Shown: positions 15,360-23,318, counted from the first letter of the stretch. The stretch: DNA of 29,592 nucleotides from an uncultured Prevotella sp. (GCA_900542795.1 UQPD01000008.1:1-29592); one strand, 5' to 3'. A program made the numbers and translations. Notes: generated by a model from the sequence alone, not told the origin.

Positions 15360-15398
15360 GAAATTCGTAAATTCGAAATGCTCGAATTTACGAATTTC
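15360..15398 (-). terminator. Perfect 17-bp hairpin between the dispanin-like and symporter genes
   Basis: G + AAATTCGTAAATTCGA (15360-15376) is an exact inverted match of TCGAATTTACGAATTT + C (15382-15398), with a five-base loop. On the minus strand it comes about 20 bases after the dispanin-like stop and about 55 bases before the symporter start, so it probably terminates the former. The perfection of the stem is unusual for an AT-rich terminator. Confidence 0.7.
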
Positions 15399-15420
15399 CT
15401 TATTTGAACTACTTTGCATT

Positions 15421-15954
15421 TTAGAGGAGGCTTGCTCCCATTGCTCCTAATTGTAAAGAATAAATAATGCCGTAGATGGTGCTCCAAACAAGTCCTAAAA
15501 CCAAGCTAACGATAGCCCAAGTTTTGGCTTTGCTCGATGCTTCAACAGCTCCTAAGTAATCGCCAGTAAGATAACGGCTGTTCACCTTGCTTGCATACAC
15601 AATCGACACGATGCCACAAGGCAGACAGCAGCAAATGGTTGAGAGAATGGCCCACACCATGTTAGAGTCGGGGCAAGGTGGGGTAGCACCTTGATGACCA
15701 ACATTCATATTGTAAAGAGGAGGTTGTGAATGGTTATTATTGCCCATGTTGGGTTGGTGGGGAGGGGGAGGTGTGTTTGTGTTTTGTGTAGAAACAAACT
15801 CATTGAGTTCGCTAATGTTTCCAGCACGTGTCCAATTATCCATGCCATTGCACCATACTAAGGTGTCAGCAGTTACACCATAGGCAATGAACTGTTGAGG
15901 AGAGATGGGACCTTGTTGCTGATTATTTTTATCAAGATAAAAGTAATTGTTCAT
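15421..15954 (-). CDS. GYF_2-like plus CD225/dispanin-domain membrane protein
   Basis: 177 residues from ATG 15954, chosen because the GYF_2-like domain starts right there (MNNYFYLDKNNQQQGPIS); nine upstream codons overlap the promoter -7 box. Residues 1-55 form a GYF_2 (DUF4339) module with the usual GPIS and LVW..GM..W pattern. A Pro/Asn/His-rich linker follows (about 58-95). The C-terminal half has two hydrophobic segments of the CD225/dispanin type, with a cysteine-rich first segment (NMVWAILSTICCCLPCGIVS) and KVNSRYLTGDYLGAVEASSKAKTWAI between them. Bacterial members are membrane proteins of unknown function. A DUF2752 gene lies 129 bases upstream on the same strand, a pairing I recall from other Bacteroidota. 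It has its own promoter and a strong terminator. Confidence 0.85.
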   Translation of the reverse strand: MNNYFYLDKNNQQQGPISPQQFIAYGVTADTLVWCNGMDNWTRAGNISELNEFVSTQNTNTPPPPHQPNMGNNNHSQPPLYNMNVGHQGATPPCPDSNMVWAILSTICCCLPCGIVSIVYASKVNSRYLTGDYLGAVEASSKAKTWAIVSLVLGLVWSTIYGIIYSLQLGAMGASLL

Positions 15955-15978
15955 ATTGTAAAAAATAGAAATGTGTTG

Positions 15979-16008
15979 CAAATGTAATTATTTTAGTTAA
16001 TATGCAAC
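15979..16008 (-). promoter_or_regulatory. Promoter of the dispanin-like gene (TACATTTG)
   Basis: TACATTTG lies on the minus strand at 15979-15986. A partial -33 element (GTTG at 16005-16008) is 18 bases away. The -7 box is good, the -33 weak. Confidence 0.5.
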
Positions 16009-16083
16009 GTTTTTTGACAGGAAAATAGTGAAGTCGTCTAAACTTTTCTGACGAAGATTAGATTTAGAAGTCGTCTTCTCCCT

Positions 16084-16461
16084 TTAAATGTTCCAAATGT
16101 TGCGTGCAATGCCCCACACCACAAATAATATGATGTAAAGAATTCCTGCTTCGCGACTCTCAAATACCCTTCGGCAGTGTTTTTGCCATTTTCCCCACAT
16201 CACCCATTCAGTAAGGGCAATGCACAGAAAATAGGGTAGGGAATATACTAAAAACAGGTTATAGCCAACGGCTTCAGTCCAGTTTCCATGTGACGCTGCA
16301 TGAAAAGCACGCTGAATGCCACAGCCAGGACAGTCCCATCCTGTGAGTGACTTCATCATGCACTTAGGTGCCAACACATAGTCAGAAGGGTTGAAGTAAT
16401 AGAGCGCGATGCCTGCAACTAAAACCAATAATGCTGTTATGAAACGCAAATGGCGTTGCAT
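16084..16461 (-). CDS. DUF2752 membrane protein
   Basis: 125 residues if started at ATG 16461. The frame is open to 16566 (160 residues), but that longer start would overlap the previous gene by 77 bases with a Pro/Thr-rich stretch not typical of the family. The DUF2752 hallmark CPGCGIQRA is present (residues 44-52 of the shorter form), just after a first membrane segment and an APKC..KSLTGW stretch. Two further hydrophobic segments follow (YNLFLVYSLPYFLCIALTEWV and AGILYIILFVVWGIA). Function is unknown; family members are small inner-membrane proteins often next to TM2 or CD225 domain genes, as here. With the short start it begins 28 bases after the DUF4435 stop, so it is probably in that operon. 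Confidence 0.8.
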   Translation of the reverse strand: MQRHLRFITALLVLVAGIALYYFNPSDYVLAPKCMMKSLTGWDCPGCGIQRAFHAASHGNWTEAVGYNLFLVYSLPYFLCIALTEWVMWGKWQKHCRRVFESREAGILYIILFVVWGIARNIWNI

Positions 16462-16489
16462 AAAGTTTGCTACAGTGAGCACGATGCCC

Positions 16490-17746
16490 TTATGCGTGTG
16501 GGGGAGTGTTGCCTTGTTCGTTGTTGGTGGACAAGGTGGAGATGGCTTGTTCAGAGTTTTCAGCATGATGATGAGGCGCGTTAGCGTCTGTTGGAGTTGT
16601 GTCGGTTTCAGTTTGTGAAAGTTGATGGAGCAGTGCTTTTACATCGTTTTGCACCTGCACATATTGCGGGCAGTTGGTATACACGGTGTGTTTGCGCATC
16701 ATTTCCTCAATGCTTCCCGTAGCGTTTTGATATGCCGAAAGCTCGTTTTGCATCTGCACATTGTGTTCAGCTAACCGCTTGATTTCGCGTTCACGTTCGC
16801 GGCGTAGTTGTTCGCACACTTCCGTAAGGAGTGGAAAAACAATGCCATCAAACAAGTCGTGACCACGCATATATAAATAAGTAGTTTCGGGTGTCAGTCC
16901 TAATCGCAACAGCTCTTCGCGCAAGGGTTTATAGGTTTGGCGTCCTTGAGGATATTGTTTTTGCAAACGATTGATTTTAGAATTTACCACATGGCGTAGA
17001 TGTTCAAGCGTTTGTTCGGGGTGATAAAAGTTTATTTTTTGCAGTTGCACGATGTGGAAAAAGTCGAGCATTGAAAACTGTTTGTACGTGCCATAACGAT
17101 AACACCATACATTCCACACAAACAAGGGCCAAATAATAATGGAAAAGTCTCTTAAAAAATTTTCGAAGTTAAACAAATGTCGGTCGTTGAGCGTAGCCAT
17201 TACGCATACGGTTTGCAAGGCTGGGGCATAACACTGATAATTCTCGATGGCATAGACATAGGTGTGGAAAACGTAAGGATTGTTGCACACTTCAGCTGAG
17301 GAAAGTGTGACCCCTTGCATCAAGTAGTCGTAGTCAGCATCTACGCAAGCAATCATGCACTTACCCAATCGTGCGCCTAAGTCGTTAGCTAATGCTATTT
17401 TTTTACCCTTACAGAGTGAGGTGCGCGAAGGTAGCATTACTTCAAAGAAATATTGCTCTGTTTCGAGTGGCCGTAGCAAGTTACTCCAAAAAAACACATC
17501 GTCGTAGCTCTCTACATATGCCACAATGCGTTGTCGGGCTTTCCGTCCGCCCAATCGGTTCATGGCACTAATGTATGAGGAGTTGATGTATGATGTTAAT
17601 GGTCCATGTTTTTTAACTTCATCCTCTGTTTTTTGAGCCAGATGCGATGAAGAACCATAATAGCCCCGTTCTGTAGTTTTGCGCTGACGATGCTCTTTCT
17701 TATAAAGTCGCTCTTCCTTGAGCTTTTTATATTCTTTGGTACGCAT
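16490..17746 (-). CDS. DUF4435 protein with Toprim-like nuclease signature (AriB-like)
   Basis: 418 residues. After a basic N-terminus, RIVAYVESYDDVFFW (Glu79) and CMIACVDADYDYL (Asp136, Asp138, Asp140) give the E...DxD layout of a Toprim-type metal site; NPYVFHTYVYAIENYQC follows as is usual for DUF4435. DUF4435 is the effector domain of AriB in the PARIS anti-phage system, where it acts with an ABC-type ATPase (AriA). The gene directly upstream here encodes such an ATPase. Residues about 325-355 (LRREREREIKRLAEHNVQMQ) look coiled-coil, and the C-terminus from about 385 is a low-complexity Thr/Asn/His/Glu tail. It starts 83 bases after the ATPase stop. The domain call is fairly sure; nuclease activity and a defence role are inference, and a housekeeping role is possible. 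Confidence 0.78.
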   Translation of the reverse strand: MRTKEYKKLKEERLYKKEHRQRKTTERGYYGSSSHLAQKTEDEVKKHGPLTSYINSSYISAMNRLGGRKARQRIVAYVESYDDVFFWSNLLRPLETEQYFFEVMLPSRTSLCKGKKIALANDLGARLGKCMIACVDADYDYLMQGVTLSSAEVCNNPYVFHTYVYAIENYQCYAPALQTVCVMATLNDRHLFNFENFLRDFSIIIWPLFVWNVWCYRYGTYKQFSMLDFFHIVQLQKINFYHPEQTLEHLRHVVNSKINRLQKQYPQGRQTYKPLREELLRLGLTPETTYLYMRGHDLFDGIVFPLLTEVCEQLRREREREIKRLAEHNVQMQNELSAYQNATGSIEEMMRKHTVYTNCPQYVQVQNDVKALLHQLSQTETDTTPTDANAPHHHAENSEQAISTLSTNNEQGNTPPHA

Positions 17747-17829
17747 TTTAGAAGGAGTTTTTGGGGAAGGAATTAGAAGAAGTTAGAGAGGGAGATAGAA
17801 GAAACTTTTGCAAACCTTCTTCTCAAAAA

Positions 17830-18657
17830 TTACACTGTAATATCTCCAACCTCAGTCACAGCGTCTTCCCAACCATCCATAATCAGTGCTGGTGAGTGTG
17901 TGGTGAGCATAATTTGTGCATTGGGGTTGAGCTCGCGCACCAAGGAGATGAGGCGTTTTTGCCATTCAAAATGCAAACTGGCTTCGGGCTCGTCCATAAA
18001 TAACACATAGTGCTCTTGGTCTTCGGTGAGCGCAGTGAGCAAAATCAGCAAAATTTGTTTTTCACCACTCGACAATAAATAAGGAGGAAGTTTCTCGTTA
18101 TATTGTATAAATTGCAACTCGTTGCTTTGGCGGTCAATGCGTTTACCTGTTTCGGCAAACAACTCGTCTACCATGTCTTGAAAACGAGTTTTTAAGTTAG
18201 CAGCCTCCGTAGCTTTTTCGCGTGCTTCAGGGTCTCCGCTCGTGAGTAGTGCAATCATGCGGTTACCCACATTAACTTGATAGTCAAGATAGCGGCGCTG
18301 AATAAGATAAAGCTGCCAGTCAAGCTCTGTTACAATGCGAGCATCGGTAATAGAACCCGAGTTTTCAAAGTTCACCATTTGGCGGTCGAAACTGCGAATA
18401 ACATCATAATGAATGCCCGTAGCATCGCTTGGGTCAAAGTCAATTTTTACGCCCAATCGCCCAGTACCTTGCAAGTCGCCTGTAGTAGGCACCGTGCGTA
18501 AGTGTTGCACCAATCTGTTCAGAATAGTACTTTTACCCGCGCCGTTATGTCCGCTCAGCACATTCACATCAGGGCGTAGTTGCCACACAATGTGCTTGTG
18601 TCCGCTCCAAAGGCTTGATATTTCAATTTTATTGATGTAATTGGCAAATTTAATCAT
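17830..18657 (-). CDS. ABC-type AAA ATPase, partner of the DUF4435 protein (AriA-like)
   Basis: 275 residues from ATG 18657. A longer frame to 18711 would run through the promoter, so it is rejected. Walker A is SGHNGAGKST (35-44), the ABC-like signature is LLSSGEKQILLILL (about 194-207), Walker B is VLFMDEPEASLH (218-229) and the H-loop is TTHSP (252-256). The insert between Walker A and the signature is about 150 residues, too short for a Rad50-style coiled coil. It belongs with the AAA_21/AAA_15-like ATPases found in OLD, PARIS and similar two-gene systems. It is the first gene of the transcript, behind a near-perfect promoter, followed by the DUF4435 gene. It probably acts as a sensor or scaffold controlling the DUF4435 effector; that role is by analogy. 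Confidence 0.85.
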   Translation of the reverse strand: MIKFANYINKIEISSLWSGHKHIVWQLRPDVNVLSGHNGAGKSTILNRLVQHLRTVPTTGDLQGTGRLGVKIDFDPSDATGIHYDVIRSFDRQMVNFENSGSITDARIVTELDWQLYLIQRRYLDYQVNVGNRMIALLTSGDPEAREKATEAANLKTRFQDMVDELFAETGKRIDRQSNELQFIQYNEKLPPYLLSSGEKQILLILLTALTEDQEHYVLFMDEPEASLHFEWQKRLISLVRELNPNAQIMLTTHSPALIMDGWEDAVTEVGDITV

Positions 18658-18680
18658 GGCAGATTCTTTTAATGTTTCCA

Positions 18681-18712
18681 CAAAAATAGCTACTATTTGG
18701 CAAACGTGCAAA
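18681..18712 (-). promoter_or_regulatory. Promoter of the ATPase-DUF4435 operon (TTTG-N20-TATTTTTG)
   Basis: On the minus strand TTTG (18709-18712) is followed after 20 bases by TATTTTTG (18681-18688), a near-ideal match. The start of transcription near 18673 leaves a leader of only about 16 bases before the ATG at 18655-18657. A second TTTG at 18701-18704 is too close to be the -33. Confidence 0.8.
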
Positions 18713-18959
18713 TTTTGAAGAAAATGTTTTAAACTCCTTGGCTAATGCCCCCAATTATCGAAGTCGTTTTGTTAAAAAACAATCTTTGTCGAGTAAAATG
18801 GGGAGTTCGTCTACTTTAAAAGCCAAAATGTACGTTTTAATTAAACCTTCTCGGTAATTTTGCATCTCATATTACGTAAGCCAGCCCAAAGAAAATTGTA
18901 TTTAGGCGTAGCGCGTACACTCCTTAGAAACAAGAAACTAACACATAACAAACCGATAA
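18713..18959. other. Divergent intergenic region
   Basis: Lies between the minus-strand ATPase operon and the plus-strand barrel gene. It contains the AGTCGT-type motif at 18760-18767, a related GTTCGTCTA at 18805-18813 and the barrel-gene -7 box at 18855-18862. No coding region is visible. Confidence 0.6.
18855..18862 (+). promoter_or_regulatory. Putative -7 box of the large barrel gene (TAATTTTG)
   Basis: TAATTTTG fits TAnnTTTG. The -33 element is weak (a GTTTT at 18834-18838 lies too close). Transcription from about 18870 would give a leader of about 90 bases. Confidence 0.45.
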
Positions 18960-21900
18960 ATGAAAAGAAAACTTTCTCTCTTCATCCTCTCGTTTGTCAT
19001 AAGCCTTGGGGCAATGGCACAACAATGGGTGTTGACAGGAATTGCCGTAGATGGCAAGACCAAGAATCCAGTAGACTTTGCTTCGGCTGTGCTGATGCGC
19101 CCCGATAGCACCGCTGTGATGGCGGCAACTACTGACGAAAATGGTGCCTTTAAATTGCAGAGCAAAGAGGCTGGAAACTACATAGTTAAGATTTCGTATG
19201 TAGGTTTTAAACCCTTTACGCGTAATGTGAAACTAACTGCCGAACAAGACAGCATAGCATTGGGCAAACTGCTTATGCAGAGCAATGACCGTGTGTTAGG
19301 CTCTGCAACCGTAACTGCCACAGCATCGCGTGTAGAACAAAAAGGCGATACAACCATGTTCTCGGCTTCGGCTTACCGCGTTCCAACAGGCTCAACACTC
19401 GAGGCACTTGTAAAACAGTTGCCTGGTGTGGAGGTGGACGATAATGGTGGTATTAAGTGGAATGGTAAAACGGTGCAAGAGTTCCTTATCAATGGTAAGG
19501 ACTTTTTTAAAGGCGACACAAAAACCGCTATGAAGAATTTGCCCACAGAGTTGGTGAGCAAAATTAAAGCCTACGATAAAAAAAGCGACTATACAGAACA
19601 AACGGGTATTGACGATGGCGAAGAAACCACTGTGCTTGACATTGCTACTAAGCGCGAACTCAACGAATCGTGGGTGTCGAACCTTGACTTGGCTTATGGT
19701 AACCACGATCGTTATGCCACACGTTTCTTTGGCTCGCGTTTCACTGACAACACGCGTGTCACAACCTTTGGTTCGTTAAACAATACTGCCGACCGTGGCT
19801 TTGGTGGTCCGCGTGGCTTTGGTGGCGGAGGTGGTGGACTTACGGCTTCAAAGACTGTAGGTTTGGACTTCTCATGGGAAAATGGTAAGAAAAAGCGCGA
19901 AGCAGGACGCTTGCAGTTGGGGGGCTTTGGCTTGTACACTCACTCGGGTACCGATGCTGTTAGCACTTCTAACTCAGAGACCTTCCTTAACACAGGCAAA
20001 AACTCATCGTTTGCCAATAGCTATAGCTTTAGCGGTTCGCATAGCACCAGCGTAATGTCTCGTTTCCGCTTAGAGTGGAGTCCCGACTCAATGACCAACA
20101 TCAATTTTCAACCACGCTACAACTATGTAGAATCGCACAACAGCGGAACCTCAAGTTCAGCAACCTTCAACCAGAACCCCTATGAGTTAGAGGGCATGGT
20201 TAATCCCCTTGACAGCATTTTTGCTCAAGTGGCTGCCGAGCGTTACAATACTGCGCTTTATGGCATGATGGTCAACACCAACAAACGTTTGTCGATGGGC
20301 GACAGTAAGTCGCATGCCATTAGTGCCAACTTAAATATTGTGCGTCGTTTATCATCGAATGGTCGTAACGTGTCGTTGCGTACAAGCGGTGGTTACACCA
20401 AAAGCGAAAATAACTCTTACTCAATCTCCGATATACGCTATAACACGCTAACTAATCCAACGAACCCTGGTCGTAATCTTAATCAATACAGTACAACCCC
20501 AGGTAAAAACTACAACATCAGTGCACGTTTGGGCTATGTTGAGCCATTGGGTAAGAATTGGTTTGGTGAGGTACGCTATCAATATAGCTACAAATATAAC
20601 AAGAGTGACCGCTCGCGCTACAACCTCAACGAACTGTTGTTGCAAGATGTTGACCTCGTTGGTCCGTATAACCAAAAGTTTGGTAGTCTTACTGATTATC
20701 CCGAATTAGGCTCTTTGCCTTTGGCATACGGCAACCTGAGTGTTAATGACATTCTTAACTTGGTGCGCGATGCAAACAACTCGCAATATGCCACCTATAA
20801 ATATTCAAATCACTCGGCGACACTTGGTGTGCGCTATAATTCGCAAACCATCCGCTTTAATGCTGGTGTCGATTTCAACCCTGAGCACACCACAATGGCG
20901 TATAACCGTCCCAGTCAGCTCGATACGTTGGTAACACGTAGTGTCTTTAATGTGTCACCGCAAGTACGTTTCCGCTATAAGTTCTCTAAAACTCAGAACT
21001 TAGACATCAATTATCGCGGTTCATCGTCACAGCCTTCTATGACCGACCTCTTGGCTGTAGTTGACGACTCCAATCCTTTGAGCATTTCAATGGGTAACCC
21101 TGGTTTGAAACCTTCGTGGAATGATAATTTCCGCATAAACTACAATGGTTACAACGCCACACGTCAGCAAGGCATTATGATGGGTATCGATGGTTCGCTT
21201 ACGCGCAATGCCATTTCAAATCGTATGGTTTATGACGAAACAACGGGTGTGCGCTATCTGCGTCCTGAAAACATCAATGGTAACTGGAATGGTAGAGGTA
21301 TGTTTATGTTTAACTCAGCCATTGGCAAAGAAAAGCTATTTAACATCAGCACCAACACCAGCTTAAGCTACGACAATTCGGTGGGATATGTAAGCAGTCG
21401 TTCGTCAAATGCAGCAACATTAGCAATGCCTTATGGCAACTTGATGCCTTTGGCAGATGCTACAGCTACAACAACCGTTAATCGCGACTACGCTTATTAT
21501 AACAACATCTTTAATTCAGCAGCTTCAGCTTCCGAAAAGAATACCACACGCACCTTGGGTGTGAGCGAGAATTTAAATCTCTCTTATCGCAAATCATGGT
21601 TCGATGTTGGTTTGTTGGGTAAACTCAATTATCAGCATGCTCGTGCCACTGTGCAGAACAATGCCAACATGGACACTTGGAATTTCTCGTATGGTGCCAA
21701 TGCAAATTTGATTTTCGACTTTGGTTTGAGCATTTCAACAGACATCAGCATGAGTTCGCGTCGTGGTTACACGGATGCTTCAATGAACACTAATGAGTTG
21801 TTGTGGAATGCTCAGATTGCTCAATCGTTCCTCAAAAAGAAGGCTGCAACCATTAGCTTGCAGTTCTACGACATTTTGCAGAAACAAAGCAACATCAGTC

Positions 21901-22130
21901 GTTCGCTCACCGCAACGCAGCGCACCGACTCATGGAGTAACGCCATCAACTCTTACTTCATGGTTCACTTCATCTACAAGTTGAACATCTTCCCTGGTGG
22001 AAGCAGTTCAAAGAAGGACGACCGCGATGGTGACAGAAAGGGCGATCGTCCTGGTCCTCCTGATATGCGTGGTCCTGGTGGCATGCCTATGCGTCCAATG
22101 GGGATCGGTGCTCCTGCAAGACATTTTTAA
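18960..22130 (+). CDS. Outer-membrane beta-barrel protein with carboxypeptidase-regulatory-like domain (TonB-receptor-like)
   Basis: 1056 residues. A signal peptide ends near AMAQ (residue 21). Residues about 23-105 form a carboxypeptidase-regulatory-like domain (TGIAVDGKTKNPVDFASAVL, GNYIVKISYVGFKPF). A plug-like domain follows (VEQKGDTTMFSASAYRVPTGSTLEALVKQLPGVEVDDNGGIKWNGK), then an OMP_b-brl_3 type barrel to about residue 1015 (SYFMVHFIYKLNIF). Two oddities stand out: a glycine-rich insert (RGFGGPRGFGGGGGGL, about 283-298), and a tail of about 40 residues rich in Asp, Arg, Lys, Gly, Pro and Met after the last barrel strand, though the protein still ends in Phe. No SusD-like gene is beside it, so it is not a standard glycan-uptake pair. 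It is alone on its strand, with its own promoter and a strong terminator. Ligand unknown. Confidence 0.9.
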   Translation: MKRKLSLFILSFVISLGAMAQQWVLTGIAVDGKTKNPVDFASAVLMRPDSTAVMAATTDENGAFKLQSKEAGNYIVKISYVGFKPFTRNVKLTAEQDSIALGKLLMQSNDRVLGSATVTATASRVEQKGDTTMFSASAYRVPTGSTLEALVKQLPGVEVDDNGGIKWNGKTVQEFLINGKDFFKGDTKTAMKNLPTELVSKIKAYDKKSDYTEQTGIDDGEETTVLDIATKRELNESWVSNLDLAYGNHDRYATRFFGSRFTDNTRVTTFGSLNNTADRGFGGPRGFGGGGGGLTASKTVGLDFSWENGKKKREAGRLQLGGFGLYTHSGTDAVSTSNSETFLNTGKNSSFANSYSFSGSHSTSVMSRFRLEWSPDSMTNINFQPRYNYVESHNSGTSSSATFNQNPYELEGMVNPLDSIFAQVAAERYNTALYGMMVNTNKRLSMGDSKSHAISANLNIVRRLSSNGRNVSLRTSGGYTKSENNSYSISDIRYNTLTNPTNPGRNLNQYSTTPGKNYNISARLGYVEPLGKNWFGEVRYQYSYKYNKSDRSRYNLNELLLQDVDLVGPYNQKFGSLTDYPELGSLPLAYGNLSVNDILNLVRDANNSQYATYKYSNHSATLGVRYNSQTIRFNAGVDFNPEHTTMAYNRPSQLDTLVTRSVFNVSPQVRFRYKFSKTQNLDINYRGSSSQPSMTDLLAVVDDSNPLSISMGNPGLKPSWNDNFRINYNGYNATRQQGIMMGIDGSLTRNAISNRMVYDETTGVRYLRPENINGNWNGRGMFMFNSAIGKEKLFNISTNTSLSYDNSVGYVSSRSSNAATLAMPYGNLMPLADATATTTVNRDYAYYNNIFNSAASASEKNTTRTLGVSENLNLSYRKSWFDVGLLGKLNYQHARATVQNNANMDTWNFSYGANANLIFDFGLSISTDISMSSRRGYTDASMNTNELLWNAQIAQSFLKKKAATISLQFYDILQKQSNISRSLTATQRTDSWSNAINSYFMVHFIYKLNIFPGGSSSKKDDRDGDRKGDRPGPPDMRGPGGMPMRPMGIGAPARHF

Positions 22131-22166
22131 GTATTAAGACTAACTTAGGTTCTTAAAAAGAATAAT

Positions 22167-22229
22167 AAAAAAGTAGCCAAGTATGAGAGTTTGGATAAAA
22201 TCCGAACTTTCGTACTTGGCTACTTTTTT
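22167..22229. terminator. Strong bidirectional terminator hairpin
   Basis: AAAAAAGTAGCCAAGTA (22167-22183) is an inverted match of TACTTGGCTACTTTTTT (22213-22229), with inner AGTT.GGA/TCC.AACT pairing and a short loop. A-run before and T-run after let it terminate the barrel gene and the convergent lipoprotein gene. The core TAGCCA.G.ATGAGAG resembles the hairpins at 3222 and 3397. Confidence 0.88.
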
Positions 22230-22310
22230 ATTTTGCCTTATAAAGATGGATCTTGCACAAGCAACGCATGCGCATTGACACGCTGCAAGATGCGTCAACC
22301 GCACATTTCG

Positions 22311-23228
22311 TTAATTATTCAATGCAAAACCAAGATTGAAGAAGTTGAGCACCTCATCATCCATCACGTAGTTATCAGCATTCACATCAAAGTGTCCGCT
22401 AAAACGAGTGGCTTGAATTGCAACGTCTCTTACCTTAACAATGAACTCCATCTCGGCACTCGCTTCAAGGTCGGTTGTATAGCTACTTGACATATAATTT
22501 TTATCAGCACCAAAATACATATAGTAACTATTGCCCAAGTTGTCAGTAAAATCTAGATTGTGGCTTTCGATTTTAATGTTTCTCAAGTGCATGCCTGTAT
22601 TGTTCTTCAACTTGAAGTACATGTACACATCGTTATTGTTTTCATCGCGCTGTGCCTTGATGAAGGTATACGACAGCTTGCGGTCGTTGGTCTGTACGCC
22701 TTTGCTCAATACGCGGTTGTCAGTTACTTTCAGCTTTTCGAGTTTCAAACCACTATATTGCTTCATTTTAAGCAAATCAGAGGTTGTATTAACATAAAGC
22801 CATACGTTGCTCGCACTATTCGTTTTGTCGAAATCTCTCACATGGATTTTCAATTTGATTGACTCTCCTGCCAGTATAGAGACATTGCTTAAGGAGTTCT
22901 TGTAACTGCCACCATTAAGTGAGAACGTCATGTTGTAGCGCAATTCATTATTCAAATCATCACGCGAATTGCCAAGATCACTACTCCATTCGGTTCTAAA
23001 AGCCAAATCTTGCACATCTTTGCCCGATTTGTTAGTAATAGTCAAGTCTACAATGAGCACATCGCCCACGCGTTCACAACTTTCGATCTTAGTTTTAAAA
23101 TACCTTGGAAAGAGATTATTATCTGCACTTTCCTCTTGTACTTCTTCTTCTTTTTCTTCGCACGACACAAAAGTTCCCATCATGCAAAGGGCGGCAATAA
23201 TCATTGCCATGTACTTAAACAATTTCAT
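22311..23228 (-). CDS. Lipoprotein of unknown function
   Basis: 305 residues. A lipoprotein signal peptide with lipobox TFVSC (Cys23) is followed at once by EEKEEEVQEE, an acidic run of the kind that acts as a surface-export signal for Bacteroidota lipoproteins, so it may be exposed on the cell surface. The mature part has two similar halves: about 45-155 with VGDVLIVDLTITNKSGKDVQDLAFRTEW and about 185-300 with NNDVYMYFKLKNNTGMHLRNIKIESHNL. Each contains an internal GES-IKLKI-VRD or SAEMEFIVKVRD strand pair, suggesting duplicated immunoglobulin-like (DUF4352-like) beta-sandwiches. I do not recognise a specific family. It is monocistronic: a TATATTTG -7 box is upstream and it converges on the terminator at 22167. 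Confidence 0.8.
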   Translation of the reverse strand: MKLFKYMAMIIAALCMMGTFVSCEEKEEEVQEESADNNLFPRYFKTKIESCERVGDVLIVDLTITNKSGKDVQDLAFRTEWSSDLGNSRDDLNNELRYNMTFSLNGGSYKNSLSNVSILAGESIKLKIHVRDFDKTNSASNVWLYVNTTSDLLKMKQYSGLKLEKLKVTDNRVLSKGVQTNDRKLSYTFIKAQRDENNNDVYMYFKLKNNTGMHLRNIKIESHNLDFTDNLGNSYYMYFGADKNYMSSSYTTDLEASAEMEFIVKVRDVAIQATRFSGHFDVNADNYVMDDEVLNFFNLGFALNN

Positions 23229-23318
23229 AAAGTAATGTTTTTAATTTTCTAACAGCAGGCTTTCACAATTTAAGGCGTATGGAACTTCTGCTGCTAAGTG
23301 TTAATAAAGTTGACGGCA

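Noticed and set aside
15305..15487. 61-codon N-terminal extension of the symporter
   Set aside because: It reads through the perfect hairpin at 15360-15398 and lacks any membrane or signal feature; ATG 15304 begins the first membrane helix.
15421..15954. Anti-viral role for the CD225 protein by analogy with animal IFITM proteins
   Set aside because: CD225/dispanin proteins are widespread in bacteria without any shown antiviral role; the analogy with its PARIS-like neighbours is too thin to claim.
16462..16566. 35-codon N-terminal extension of the DUF2752 protein
   Set aside because: Pro/Thr-rich, overlaps the end of the DUF4435 gene by 77 bases and precedes the normal family start; kept only as an alternative.
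18658..18711. 18-codon extension of the ATPase
   Set aside because: It translates the promoter -7 region; the ATG at 18657 begins the usual MIKF start of such ATPases.
18960..22130. SusC-type glycan-uptake receptor
   Set aside because: No SusD-like gene follows, and the barrel sequence resembles the OMP_b-brl_3 group more than SusC.
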